DNA of 64,000 nt from Streptomyces venezuelae (GTDB lineage: Bacteria; Actinomycetota; Actinomycetes; Streptomycetales; Streptomycetaceae): positions 5,952,001 to 6,016,000 of the forward strand of contig NZ_CP029192.1 in assembly GCF_008642315.1 (NCBI RefSeq), read 5' to 3'. Shown piece by piece: positions 56,545 to 64,000 of the stretch (its first letter is position 1; each line of letters opens with the position of its first letter). The notes under the pieces were generated by a model that did not search any database, was not told where the DNA came from, and saw only the letters and a program-made list of their open reading frames with translations. A program made the translations under genes and the position numbers.

Positions 56545-57450
56545 TTGTCCGCACGTGAACTGGTGGTGCTCGGCACCGCCAGCCAGGTCCCCACCCGGCA
56601 CCGCAACCACAACGGCTACGTCCTGCTCTGGGACGGCCAGGGCATCATGTTCGACCCCGGCGAGGGCACGCAGCGCCAGATGCTGCGCGCCGGGGTCGCC
56701 GCCCACGACCTGCACCGGATCTGCGTCACGCACTTCCACGGCGACCACTCGCTGGGCCTTGCCGGGGTGATCCAGCGCATCAACCTCGACCGGGTCCCGC
56801 ACCCCGTCACCGCCCACTACCCGGCGTCGGGACAGCGCTTCTTCGACCGGCTGCGGTACGCGACGGCCTACCGCGAGACCGTGCGGCTCACCGAGGCGCC
56901 GGTGGCCGCGGACGGCCCCCTGGACGTCACGCCCGCGTACACCCTCGACGCGATGAAGCTCTCCCATCCCGTCGAGTCGTACGGCTACCGCCTCACCGAG
57001 CCCGACGGGCGCCGGATGCTGCCGGAGCGCCTCGCCGAGCACGGCATCGGCGGGCCCGACGTCGGCCGGCTCCAGAAGGAGGGCAGCCTGCGCGGCGTGA
57101 CCCTCGAAGAGGTCAGCGAGGTGCGGCGCGGACAGCGGTTCGCCTTCATCATGGACACCCGGCTCTGCGACGGCGTGCACGCCCTCGCCGAGGGCTGCGA
57201 CATGCTCGTCATCGAGTCGACGTTCCTCGATGAAGATGAGCAACTCGCCGTCGATCACGGCCACTTGACTGCCGGGCAGGCTGCCCGCGTCGCCGTCGAC
57301 GCGGGCGTCCGCCACCTCGTCCTCACCCACTTCAGCCAGCGCTACCCCGACCCGAGCCTGTACGAACAGCAGGCCCGCGCCGCCGGATTCGACGGCGAAC
57401 TCACCGTCGCCCGCGACCTGTCGCGCGTACCCCTCCCCAAGCGAACCTGA
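56545..57450 (+). CDS. rnz: Ribonuclease Z-like MBL-fold hydrolase
   Basis: Encodes 301 aa from a [23 protein letters not shown] and [12 protein letters not shown] open the protein; [13 protein letters not shown] is the zinc motif; the later [12 protein letters not shown] and [10 protein letters not shown] match RNase Z. It would cleave tRNA precursors 3' of the discriminator base, which fits tRNA genes without encoded CCA such as those in this window. Length is typical for the short bacterial form. Confidence 0.85.
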   Translation: MSARELVVLGTASQVPTRHRNHNGYVLLWDGQGIMFDPGEGTQRQMLRAGVAAHDLHRICVTHFHGDHSLGLAGVIQRINLDRVPHPVTAHYPASGQRFFDRLRYATAYRETVRLTEAPVAADGPLDVTPAYTLDAMKLSHPVESYGYRLTEPDGRRMLPERLAEHGIGGPDVGRLQKEGSLRGVTLEEVSEVRRGQRFAFIMDTRLCDGVHALAEGCDMLVIESTFLDEDEQLAVDHGHLTAGQAARVAVDAGVRHLVLTHFSQRYPDPSLYEQQARAAGFDGELTVARDLSRVPLPKRT

Positions 57451-57481
57451 GCCCCCGAGCGAACCTGAGCGAGACCGCACC

Positions 57482-58483
57482 ATGCCGATCCCCAAGGCCG
57501 AACTCCACCTCCACATCGAAGGCACCCTCGAACCCGAGCTCGCCTTCGCGCTCGCCGCACGCAACGGCGTTGAACTGCCCTACGCCGACACCGAAGAGCT
57601 CCGCGAGGCCTACCTCTTCGACGACCTCCAGACCTTCCTCAACCTCTACTACCGGCTCATGGCCGTGCTGCGCACCGAGGCCGACTTCGAGGAGCTCGCG
57701 GACGCCTACCTCGCCCGCGCCGCCGCACAGGGCGTCCGGCACGCCGAGATCTTCTTCGACCCGCAGGCCCACACCGCGCGCGGCGTCCCCATCGGCACCG
57801 TCGTCGAGGGGCTCGCCCGCGCCCTGGACCGCAGCGAGGAACGGCACGGCGTCTCCACGCGCCTGATCATGTGCTTCCTGCGCGACCAGTCCGCCGAGTC
57901 CGCGATGCGGACGCTGGAGGCCGCCGAGCCGTACCTCCACCGCATCATCGGCATCGGCCTGGACTCCGCCGAGGTCGGCCACCCGCCGGCCAAGTTCAAG
58001 AAGGTGTACGAGGCCGCCGCCGCCCGCGGCCTACGGCTCGTCGCCCACGCGGGGGAGGAGGGCCCGCCCGCGTACATCACGGAGGCCCTCGACGTCCTGC
58101 GCGTCGAGCGCGTCGACCACGGACTGCGCTGCGTGGAGGACCCGGCACTGGTGGAGCGCCTGGTCCGCGACCGCGTCCCGCTCACGCTCTGCCCGCTCTC
58201 CAACGTCCGGCTGCGCACCATCGACGTCCTGGAGGACCACCCGCTGCCGCGGATGCTGGACGCGGGCCTCATGTGCACGGTCAACTCCGACGACCCCGCC
58301 TACTTCGGCGGGTACGCCGACGACAACTTCCACGCCGTGCGCGAGGCCCTCGGCCTCGACCCGGAGCGGCTGCGCACGCTCGCCCGCAACTCCTTCCTGG
58401 CGAGCTTCCTCGACCGGGACGCGGCGGACGAGGCACTGCGGGCGAAGTACCTCGCCGAGGTCGACGCCTATGCCTTCGACTGA
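57482..58483 (+). CDS. Adenine/adenosine deaminase family protein
   Basis: Encodes 333 aa. KAELHLHIEGTLEPELAFALA holds the first metal ligands; RLVAHAGEEGPP and VERVDHGLRCVEDP hold further metal and catalytic histidines; PLSNVRLR and NSDDPAYFGGYADDNF complete the site. The opening LHLHIEGTLEPE is closer to adenine deaminases of the Aah1/PA0148 type than to classical adenosine deaminase, so adenine is the better guess. It converts adenine to hypoxanthine in purine salvage. Annotation as adenosine deaminase remains possible. Confidence 0.85.
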   Translation: MPIPKAELHLHIEGTLEPELAFALAARNGVELPYADTEELREAYLFDDLQTFLNLYYRLMAVLRTEADFEELADAYLARAAAQGVRHAEIFFDPQAHTARGVPIGTVVEGLARALDRSEERHGVSTRLIMCFLRDQSAESAMRTLEAAEPYLHRIIGIGLDSAEVGHPPAKFKKVYEAAAARGLRLVAHAGEEGPPAYITEALDVLRVERVDHGLRCVEDPALVERLVRDRVPLTLCPLSNVRLRTIDVLEDHPLPRMLDAGLMCTVNSDDPAYFGGYADDNFHAVREALGLDPERLRTLARNSFLASFLDRDAADEALRAKYLAEVDAYAFD

Positions 58484-58490
58484 TATTCGT

Positions 58491-58520
58491 TCGACTGATC
58501 GCCGGGTGCCGGGCTAGGGT
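58491..58520 (+). promoter_or_regulatory. Promoter of the glycosyltransferase leader transcript
   Basis: TCGACT (58491-58496), 18-nt spacer, TAGGGT (58515-58520), an excellent Streptomyces -10. Seven nt later comes the ATG of a 9-codon ORF. Confidence 0.6.
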
Positions 58521-58527
58521 CCCCGGC

Positions 58528-58557
58528 ATGGACTCCATCGCGCAGATCTACGGCTGA
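58528..58557 (+). CDS. Putative 9-aa regulatory leader peptide (MDSIAQIYG)
   Basis: An ATG placed 7 nt after a perfect -10 box encodes MDSIAQIYG then TGA; all internal codons end in C or G. It is 110 nt upstream of a macrolide-type glycosyltransferase gene. Its last codon and the stop overlap the left arm of a hairpin, GACACGGC (58556-58563), whose complement GCCGTGTC lies near 58610-58617. This resembles drug-induced attenuation leaders (SIA also occurs in the ErmA leader). It is inferred from layout only. Confidence 0.5.
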   Translation: MDSIAQIYG

Positions 58558-58667
58558 CACGGCCCCAGCAGGCCCCCGCCCGTCCGGACAGGACCGTGGC
58601 GGCGGGCCGCCGTGTCCACATCCGCACCGCCGCGGATCCGTAGCTCTCCGTTCCTGGAGGAACACCC

Positions 58668-59855
58668 ATGCCTCGTCGGCTCTCCCGCCGCCCTGCCCAC
58701 ATCGCCATGGTCGGCGTCCCGATGGTCAGCCACGTGCTGCCCGGTCTCGAAGTCATCCGTGAACTGGTGGCGCGCGGCCACCGCGTGACGTACGCCAACG
58801 ACCCCGCGACCGCCGGGCTCATCGAGCCCACCGGCGCCGAACTCGTCGCGTACGAGTCCACGCTCCCGTTCCGCGACAACATCTGGCCCGACGACCCGAT
58901 CGAGGCCAGTTCGCTCTTCCTCGACGACGCGATGGCGGTGCTCCCGCAGCTCCGCGCGGCGTACGACGACGACCCCGCGGACCTGTACCTGTACGACATC
59001 GGCGCGTACGTCGCCCGTGCGCTCGCCGAGACGCAGGGACGGCCGCTCGTCCAGCTGTCGCCCACCTTCGTGGCGTGGGGCAGCTATCAGGAGGACGTCG
59101 GCGCGCATCTCGCCCGACTCCCGGGCGCCGACGCCCTGGAGGCCCGCTTCAAGGAGTGGCTCGCCGGGTGCGGGGCCACCACGCTGGACGTCGCGGAGTT
59201 CTCCGGGGTGCCGCCGCGCGCCCTCGCCACCGTGCCGCGGGCCATGCAGCCGCACGCGGACACCGTCGACGCCACGCGGGTCGACTTCGTCGGGCCCTGC
59301 CTCGGCGACCGCGCCGCGCGGGAGAGCTGGGTGCGGCCCTCGGACGCCGAGAAGGTGCTCCTGGTCTCGCTCGGCTCGGCGTACACCGTGCAGCCGGAGT
59401 TCTACCGGCAGTGCGTGGCAGCCTTCGGGGACCTGCCGGGGTGGCACGTCGTGCTGCAGATCGGCAGGCACGTGGATCCCGCGGAGCTGGGCGACGGCCT
59501 GCCCGGCAACGTCGAAGTCCGTTCCTGGGTACCTCAGTTGGCCGTCCTGGAGCAGGCCGACGCCTTCGTCACGCATGCCGGGATGGGCAGCAGTGGCGAG
59601 GGTCTCCACGCCGGTGTGCCGATGATCGCCGTGCCGCAGGGCGCGGAGCAGCCGATGAACGCGGACCGGCTGGTGGAGCTCGGTGTCGCGCGGCGCGTCG
59701 ACACGCCGGAGGCGACGGGTGAGGTGCTGCGGACCGCGCTTCTGGAGCTGACCTCGGACCCCGAGGTCGCGCGCAGGTGCGCCGAGTTGAGGGAGCAGGT
59801 GCGCGCGGAGGGCGGCGCGGCACGCGCGGCCGATCTGATCGAGGCCGAGCTCTAG
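58668..59855 (+). CDS. Macrolide-type UDP-glycosyltransferase (Mgt/OleD-like, GT1)
   Basis: Encodes 395 aa with TGGAGG 7 nt before the ATG. A GT-B fold: HIAMVGVPMVSHVLPGLEVIRELVARGH at the N terminus (acceptor domain, cited in part) and donor domain VRSWVPQLAVLEQADAFVTHAGMGSSGEGL...VPQGAEQPMNADRLVELG. This matches the UGT-type signature of macrolide glycosyltransferases, which inactivate macrolides by 2'-O-glucosylation. It is a single-gene unit behind a leader ORF. The real acceptor could be another lipophilic molecule. Confidence 0.88.
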   Translation: MPRRLSRRPAHIAMVGVPMVSHVLPGLEVIRELVARGHRVTYANDPATAGLIEPTGAELVAYESTLPFRDNIWPDDPIEASSLFLDDAMAVLPQLRAAYDDDPADLYLYDIGAYVARALAETQGRPLVQLSPTFVAWGSYQEDVGAHLARLPGADALEARFKEWLAGCGATTLDVAEFSGVPPRALATVPRAMQPHADTVDATRVDFVGPCLGDRAARESWVRPSDAEKVLLVSLGSAYTVQPEFYRQCVAAFGDLPGWHVVLQIGRHVDPAELGDGLPGNVEVRSWVPQLAVLEQADAFVTHAGMGSSGEGLHAGVPMIAVPQGAEQPMNADRLVELGVARRVDTPEATGEVLRTALLELTSDPEVARRCAELREQVRAEGGAARAADLIEAEL

Positions 59856-59871
59856 CCCTCCGGGTGCGCCA

Positions 59872-59900
59872 TTGACGCTCGACGTTCGCGTACCTAGTCT
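59872..59900 (+). promoter_or_regulatory. Promoter of glucarate dehydratase gene
   Basis: TTGACG (59872-59877), exactly 17 nt, TAGTCT (59895-59900), then 8 nt to the ATG. The best consensus promoter in the window; the transcript would be leaderless. Confidence 0.7.
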
Positions 59901-59908
59901 CCGTTCTC

Positions 59909-61213
59909 ATGTATGGACAGAGTCTCGTCATCGCGGACGTCCGTCTCACGCCCGTCCTCGTCGCCGATCCGCCGCTCCTCAACACCCAGGGCGTGCATCA
60001 GCCCTACACGCCCCGCCTGATCATCGAGGTGGTCACCGAGGGTGGAGTGACGGGCATAGGGGAGACGTACGGGGACTCGAAGTACCTGGAGCTCGCCCGG
60101 CCGTTCGCCGGGCGGCTCGTCGGGCACGACGTGTCCGAACTGAACGGGCTGTTCACACTCGCGGACGACGTGGCCGTGGACGCCGCGCGGGTCGACGACT
60201 CGGTGGATGTCGGCGGTCTGCGCGGCGTGCAGACCGCCGACAAGCTGCGGCTGTCCGTCGTCTCCGGGTTCGAGGTCGCCTGCCTCGATGCCCTCGGCAA
60301 GGCGCTCGGGCTGCCCGTGCACGCACTGCTCGGCGGCAAGGTGCGCGACGCCGTGGAGTACAGCGCGTACCTGTTCTACAAGTGGGCCGGGCACCCGGCC
60401 GGCGTCGCGAGCGAGCCGGACGAGGGGTGGGGCGCCGCGCTCGACCCGGCCGGGATCGTCGCCCAGGCCCGCCTGTTCACCGAGCGGTACGGCTTCACCT
60501 CCTTCAAGCTCAAGGGCGGCGTCTTCCCGCCCGACGAGGAGGTCGCCGCGATCCGCGCGCTGGCCGCGGCCTTCCCCGGCCTGCCGCTGCGGCTCGACCC
60601 CAACGGCGCCTGGTCCGTGGAGACGTCCCTGAAGGTCGCGGCCGAACTCGGCGACGTACTCGAGTACTTGGAGGACCCGGCGCTCGGCACGCCCGCCATG
60701 GCGCAGGTCGCCGCGGGCACGCGGGTCCCGCTCGCCACGAACATGTGCGTGACGACCTTCGAGGAGATACCGGAGGCCTTCGGGACGGGTGCCGTGCAGG
60801 TGGTGCTCTCCGACCACCACTACTGGGGCGGACTGCGGCGCACCCGGGAACTGGCCGCCGTCTGCCGCACGTTCGGCGTCAGCGTGTCCATGCACTCCAA
60901 CACGCACCTGGGCATCAGCCTCGCCGCGATGACGCACGTGGCGGCCACCGTCCCCGACCTGCACCACGCCTGCGACTCGCACTACCCGTGGCAGGTCGAG
61001 GACGTCCTGACCTCCCGGCTCCGGTTCACCGGCGGCAAGGTCGCCGTCACCGACACCCCGGGCCTCGGCGTCGCACTCGACCGGGACAAGCTCGCCGCCC
61101 TGCACGCGCGCTGGCTCGACGACGACTTCCGTGCGCTGCGGGAGCGCGACGACGCGGCGGCGATGCGGGCCGCCGACCCGGAATGGACCACTCCGGCCGT
61201 GCCGCGCTGGTAG
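59909..61213 (+). CDS. Glucarate dehydratase (enolase superfamily)
   Basis: Encodes 434 aa. The N-terminal capping domain has TPRLIIEVVTEGGVTGIGETYG. The barrel has SFKLKGGVFPPDEEV (catalytic KxK-type lysines), metal ligands in LRLDPNGAW, LEDPALG and LATNMCV, and the His-Asp region LSDHHYWGGL and SMHSNTHLGIS. It dehydrates D-glucarate or L-idarate to 5-keto-4-deoxyglucarate. Its TAG stop lies inside a 70-bp palindrome. A sugar kinase gene follows but has its own start signals. Confidence 0.92.
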   Translation: MYGQSLVIADVRLTPVLVADPPLLNTQGVHQPYTPRLIIEVVTEGGVTGIGETYGDSKYLELARPFAGRLVGHDVSELNGLFTLADDVAVDAARVDDSVDVGGLRGVQTADKLRLSVVSGFEVACLDALGKALGLPVHALLGGKVRDAVEYSAYLFYKWAGHPAGVASEPDEGWGAALDPAGIVAQARLFTERYGFTSFKLKGGVFPPDEEVAAIRALAAAFPGLPLRLDPNGAWSVETSLKVAAELGDVLEYLEDPALGTPAMAQVAAGTRVPLATNMCVTTFEEIPEAFGTGAVQVVLSDHHYWGGLRRTRELAAVCRTFGVSVSMHSNTHLGISLAAMTHVAATVPDLHHACDSHYPWQVEDVLTSRLRFTGGKVAVTDTPGLGVALDRDKLAALHARWLDDDFRALRERDDAAAMRAADPEWTTPAVPRW

Positions 61214-61280
61214 GGCCTGTGTCGGAAGTCCCGTCGTCCGCCCGGAGGCCGGGCAGGCGGGACTTCCGACACAGGCCCTA
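61211..61280. repeat. 70-bp palindrome at the 3' end of glucarate dehydratase (terminator and possible MITE)
   Basis: Arms 61211-61233 and 61258-61280 are exact 23-bp complements (start TAGGGCCTGTGTCGGAAGTC), with a small inner hairpin (GCCCGG/CCGGGC). Both outer ends read TA, and the gene's stop codon TAG is the first three bases. It works as a terminator and looks like a miniature transposable element. Confidence 0.7.
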
Positions 61281-61335
61281 GGTCCACGGCCGGTAACCGC
61301 GAGCCTCTTCAGGCATCGTCCGTTACGTTGCCTGC

Positions 61336-62439
61336 ATGGTCGTACCCGTACAGCCCACCGTCGACCCGCTGAAAGCGGCCCGCAGAGCCGGGGATCCGGA
61401 CTGCGACGTCTACCTCACCGGCACGGTCTTCCTCGACATCATCTTCACCGGCCTCGACTCGGCGCCCGTGCGCGGGACCGAGTCCTGGGCCCGCGGCATG
61501 GGATCGAGCCCCGGGGGCGTCGCCAACATGGCGACCGCCCTCGCCCGCCTCGGGCTGCACACCTCGCTCGCCGCGGCCTTCGGGGACGACCACTACGGCG
61601 AGTACTGCTGGGACGCACTCGAACAGGGAGAGGGCATCGACCTCACCCCCTCACGCACCGTGCCCGGCTGGCACTCCCCGGTGACCGTCTCCATGGCGTA
61701 CGAGGGAGAGCGCACCATGGTGAGCCACGGCCACGAGCCGCCGCCGGACGCCGACGCCCCCGACGGAGGCGCCCCCTCCTGCCCGCCACGCGCGCGTGCC
61801 GCCGTCGCCTCCCTGACCCCCGGCACCCGCGCCCCCTGGATCGCGCAGGCCGCACGCAGCGGCACCCGCATCTTCGCCGACGTCGGTTGGGACGACACCG
61901 GCCGCTGGGACCTCGCGGGCCTCGCCGACCTGGAGCACTGCGAGGCGTTCCTGCCCAACGCGGAGGAGGCGATGCGCTACACCCGCACCTCCTGCCCCCG
62001 CGCCGCGGCCCGCGCCCTCACCGAGCACGTGCCGCTCGCCGTGGTGACCCTCGGCGCGGAGGGCGCGTACGCCGTGGACGGGCGGACCGGCGAGACCGCG
62101 GAGGTCCCGGCCATCGAGGTCGAGGCGCTCGACCCCACCGGCGCCGGGGACGTCTTCGTCGCCGGGTTCGTCACCGGCACCCTCGCGGAGTGGCCCCTCG
62201 CGGACCGGCTCGCCTTCGCGGGCCTCACCGCGGCCCTCTCCGTCCAGGAGTTCGGCGGCTCCCTGTCGGCGCCCGGCTGGGCGGAGGTCGGCGCGTGGTG
62301 GCGCCGGGTCCGCGAATTCGACGACCAGGACCCCCTGGCCCTGCGGCGCTACGCCTTCCTCCAGTCCCTCCTGCCCGCCGCGGCCCGCCCGTGGCCGCTG
62401 CGCAGGGCCGTGCCGACGATCGGGTTCCGGTCGGCGTAG
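61336..62439 (+). CDS. PfkB-family carbohydrate kinase
   Basis: Encodes 367 aa of the ribokinase fold. DVYLTGTVFLDIIFTGL opens the protein; GSSPGGVANMATALARLGLH is the sugar-binding Gly-rich motif; VEALDPTGAGDVFVAGFV is the anion-hole and catalytic-base signature. The substrate is unknown; position beside glucarate dehydratase hints at sugar or sugar-acid metabolism. TACGTT (61324-61329) ends 6 nt before the ATG. Confidence 0.9.
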   Translation: MVVPVQPTVDPLKAARRAGDPDCDVYLTGTVFLDIIFTGLDSAPVRGTESWARGMGSSPGGVANMATALARLGLHTSLAAAFGDDHYGEYCWDALEQGEGIDLTPSRTVPGWHSPVTVSMAYEGERTMVSHGHEPPPDADAPDGGAPSCPPRARAAVASLTPGTRAPWIAQAARSGTRIFADVGWDDTGRWDLAGLADLEHCEAFLPNAEEAMRYTRTSCPRAAARALTEHVPLAVVTLGAEGAYAVDGRTGETAEVPAIEVEALDPTGAGDVFVAGFVTGTLAEWPLADRLAFAGLTAALSVQEFGGSLSAPGWAEVGAWWRRVREFDDQDPLALRRYAFLQSLLPAAARPWPLRRAVPTIGFRSA

Positions 62440-62595
62440 GGCGTCGTGGTCGGTGCGGCGGGGGAGAGCTGAGGCGGAAGGGAGGAAAAGGCCTTCGGCA
62501 CTGACAGTGCCGCGTCGTACTCTTGGGAGAGCAAGGCTGTCGAGCGGCCACCAAGCCCCGCACGAGGAGGATGAGCAGGCCTACAGAGCCGGCCC

Positions 62596-63624
62596 ATGAC
62601 TCAGACACCCACGACTCACACCGACGCGCAGGGCCAGGCCCGAGCCCACTTCACCGTCCCGGCCAACCACCCGATGGTGACGGTCCTCGGCTCCGGCGAC
62701 GCCCTGCTGCGGGTGATCGAGAAGGCCTTCCCGGCGGCCGACATCCACGTCCGGGGCAATGAGATCAGCGCCGTGGGCAGCGCCCCCGAAGTCGCTCTCA
62801 TCCAGCGCTTGTTCGACCAGATGATGCTGGTGCTCCGCACCGGTCAGCCGATGACGGAGGACGCAGTGGAACGCTCGATCGCCATGCTCAGGGCGGACGA
62901 GAACGGCAACGGCGCGGAGGAGACCCCCGCCGAGGTCCTCACGCAGAACATCCTCTCGTCCCGCGGCCGCACCATCCGCCCCAAGACCCTCAACCAGAAG
63001 CGGTACGTCGACGCGATCGACAAGCACACCATCGTCTTCGGTATCGGGCCCGCGGGCACCGGCAAGACCTACCTCGCCATGGCCAAGGCCGTGCAGGCCC
63101 TGCAGTCCAAGCAGGTCAACCGCATCATCCTGACGCGCCCCGCGGTCGAGGCGGGCGAGCGGCTCGGCTTCCTGCCGGGCACGCTGTACGAGAAGATCGA
63201 CCCGTACCTGCGCCCGCTGTACGACGCGCTGCACGACATGCTCGACCCCGACTCCATCCCGCGCCTCATGGCCGCGGGCACCATCGAGGTCGCCCCCCTG
63301 GCGTACATGCGCGGCCGGACGCTGAACGACGCGTTCATCATCCTCGACGAGGCGCAGAACACCAGCGCCGAGCAGATGAAGATGTTCCTGACCCGCCTCG
63401 GCTTCGACTCGAAGATCGTCATCACCGGTGACATCACCCAGGTCGACCTGCCCGGCGGCACCAAGAGCGGCCTGCGCGAGGTGCAGCGGATCCTCGACGG
63501 CGTCGAGGACATCCACTTCTCGCGGCTCACGTCCAACGACGTGGTCCGGCACAAGCTGGTCGGCCGTATCGTCGACGCGTACGAGCAGCACGACAGCCGC
63601 AGCGGCGGCAACAACGGGAAGTAG
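62596..63624 (+). CDS. phoH: PhoH-family ATPase (PhoH-like, YbeZ type)
   Basis: Encodes 342 aa. An N-terminal KH-like part covers residues 20-95. The RecA-type ATPase has Walker [31 protein letters not shown], Walker [12 protein letters not shown] and [11 protein letters not shown]. By family it acts with YbeY in RNA/ribosome quality control. ybeY starts 12 nt after its stop, the standard bacterial pairing. TACTCT at 62518-62523 may be the promoter -10. Confidence 0.95.
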   Translation: MTQTPTTHTDAQGQARAHFTVPANHPMVTVLGSGDALLRVIEKAFPAADIHVRGNEISAVGSAPEVALIQRLFDQMMLVLRTGQPMTEDAVERSIAMLRADENGNGAEETPAEVLTQNILSSRGRTIRPKTLNQKRYVDAIDKHTIVFGIGPAGTGKTYLAMAKAVQALQSKQVNRIILTRPAVEAGERLGFLPGTLYEKIDPYLRPLYDALHDMLDPDSIPRLMAAGTIEVAPLAYMRGRTLNDAFIILDEAQNTSAEQMKMFLTRLGFDSKIVITGDITQVDLPGGTKSGLREVQRILDGVEDIHFSRLTSNDVVRHKLVGRIVDAYEQHDSRSGGNNGK

Positions 63625-63636
63625 ACCAGCAGCACC

Positions 63637-64000
63637 ATGTCGATCGACGTCAACAACGAGTCCGGAACCGAGGTCGACGAGCAGGCGATCCTCGACATCG
63701 CCCGCTATGCCCTGGCACGGATGCGCATCCACCCGCTCTCCGAGCTCTCGGTGATCGTCGTGGACACCGACGCCATGGAGCAGCTGCACATCCAGTGGAT
63801 GGACCTGCCGGGGCCCACGGACGTCATGTCCTTCCCCATGGACGAGCTGCGGCCGCCCATGAAGGACGACGACGAGCCCCCGCAGGGCCTCCTCGGAGAC
63901 ATCGTGCTCTGCCCCGAGGTCGCCACCAAGCAGGGCAAGGACGCCCCGACGGAGCACTCCATGGACGAGGAGCTCCAGCTCCTCACCGTCCACGGCGTCC
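63637..64000 (+). CDS. ybeY: Endoribonuclease YbeY (cut by window edge)
   Basis: The first 121 codons are present: [20 protein letters not shown], then [32 protein letters not shown] and [12 protein letters not shown], all typical YbeY (UPF0054). The sequence stops at LLTVHGV, just where the zinc-binding HGxLHLxGYDH motif begins. YbeY processes 16S rRNA 3' ends and degrades defective ribosomes. It is coupled to phoH. Confidence 0.95.
   Translation, partial: MSIDVNNESGTEVDEQAILDIARYALARMRIHPLSELSVIVVDTDAMEQLHIQWMDLPGPTDVMSFPMDELRPPMKDDDEPPQGLLGDIVLCPEVATKQGKDAPTEHSMDEELQLLTVHGV

Noticed and set aside
55390..57564. Minus-strand ORF with repeated GARPPGGIAG units across the minisatellite
   Set aside because: The repeat is nearly open in every frame; the ORF continues antisense through the HIT and RNase Z-like genes and has no supported start.

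Overview
The window looks like a conserved core segment of a Streptomyces chromosome. GC is very high with strong third-position GC bias, GTG and TTG starts are common, -10 boxes of the TANNNT type are present, and the gene set is actinobacterial: Obg, a poly-HAMP kinase with its phosphatase partner, a DUF3097 protein, a tricorn-like protease and a CIRCE-hrcA-dnaJ unit. No phage, integrase, transposase, CRISPR array or biosynthetic gene cluster is visible. About 60 protein genes and two identical tRNA-Ala genes are annotated, and both window edges cut a gene.

Layout. 1-2564: end of an unknown gene, then rplU, rpmA and obg. 2662-11800: a TagF-like membrane glycerophosphotransferase (minus strand), proB, a small TTA-containing gene, proA, two actinobacterial membrane proteins that share a cytoplasmic motif, an M48 protease (minus strand) and two tiny membrane proteins. 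11839-15383: nadD, an LCP-type wall glycopolymer protein, rsfS and a histidine phosphatase. 15477-17484: two identical tRNA-Ala(GGC) genes enclosing two zinc-ribbon mini-proteins and a GT87 glycosyltransferase. 17567-20262: a flavin/FeS oxidoreductase with a heme-type membrane partner (minus strand). 20512-34709: a leuS attenuator and leuS, a membrane protein, a DegV protein, comEA-comEC, a YceI protein, holA, rpsT (minus strand) and lepA. 34970-43758: an acyl-CoA ligase, then a response regulator and a giant soluble poly-HAMP hybrid kinase (minus strand) divergent from a SpoIIE-type phosphatase. 43944-49144: hemW, a DUF3097 protein, an MBL hydrolase and CIRCE-hrcA-dnaJ. 49416-64000: a nitronate monooxygenase-like gene, rsmE, a VOC protein, a lipoprotein, a tricorn-like protease, a HIT protein, an RNase Z-like protein, an adenine/adenosine deaminase, a macrolide-type glycosyltransferase behind a tiny leader ORF, glucarate dehydratase, a PfkB kinase, phoH and ybeY (cut).

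How the parts connect. The left third groups translation and ribosome-assembly genes, proline and NAD synthesis, and several proteins plausibly used to build the hyphal or spore wall (TagF-like enzyme, LCP protein, the two motif-sharing membrane proteins). The middle holds replication, translation and DNA-uptake-type genes plus an OsaABC-like stress signalling set. The right part holds heat-shock control, proteolysis and small-molecule catabolism.

The most notable non-gene observations are: a 9-codon leaderless ORF in front of the macrolide-type glycosyltransferase, suggesting attenuation; a Leu-Leu-Leu leader and terminator before leuS; TTA (bldA) codons in a small gene next to proB and in the poly-HAMP kinase; a 27/82-bp hierarchical minisatellite at 55.7-56.1 kb; a perfect 29-bp inverted repeat at 49.2 kb with a second copy at 32.0 kb; a 70-bp TA-flanked palindrome at 61.2 kb; and a recurring leaderless promoter arrangement, with a TANNNT-type box 6-8 nt before the start codon, at about sixteen ORFs.
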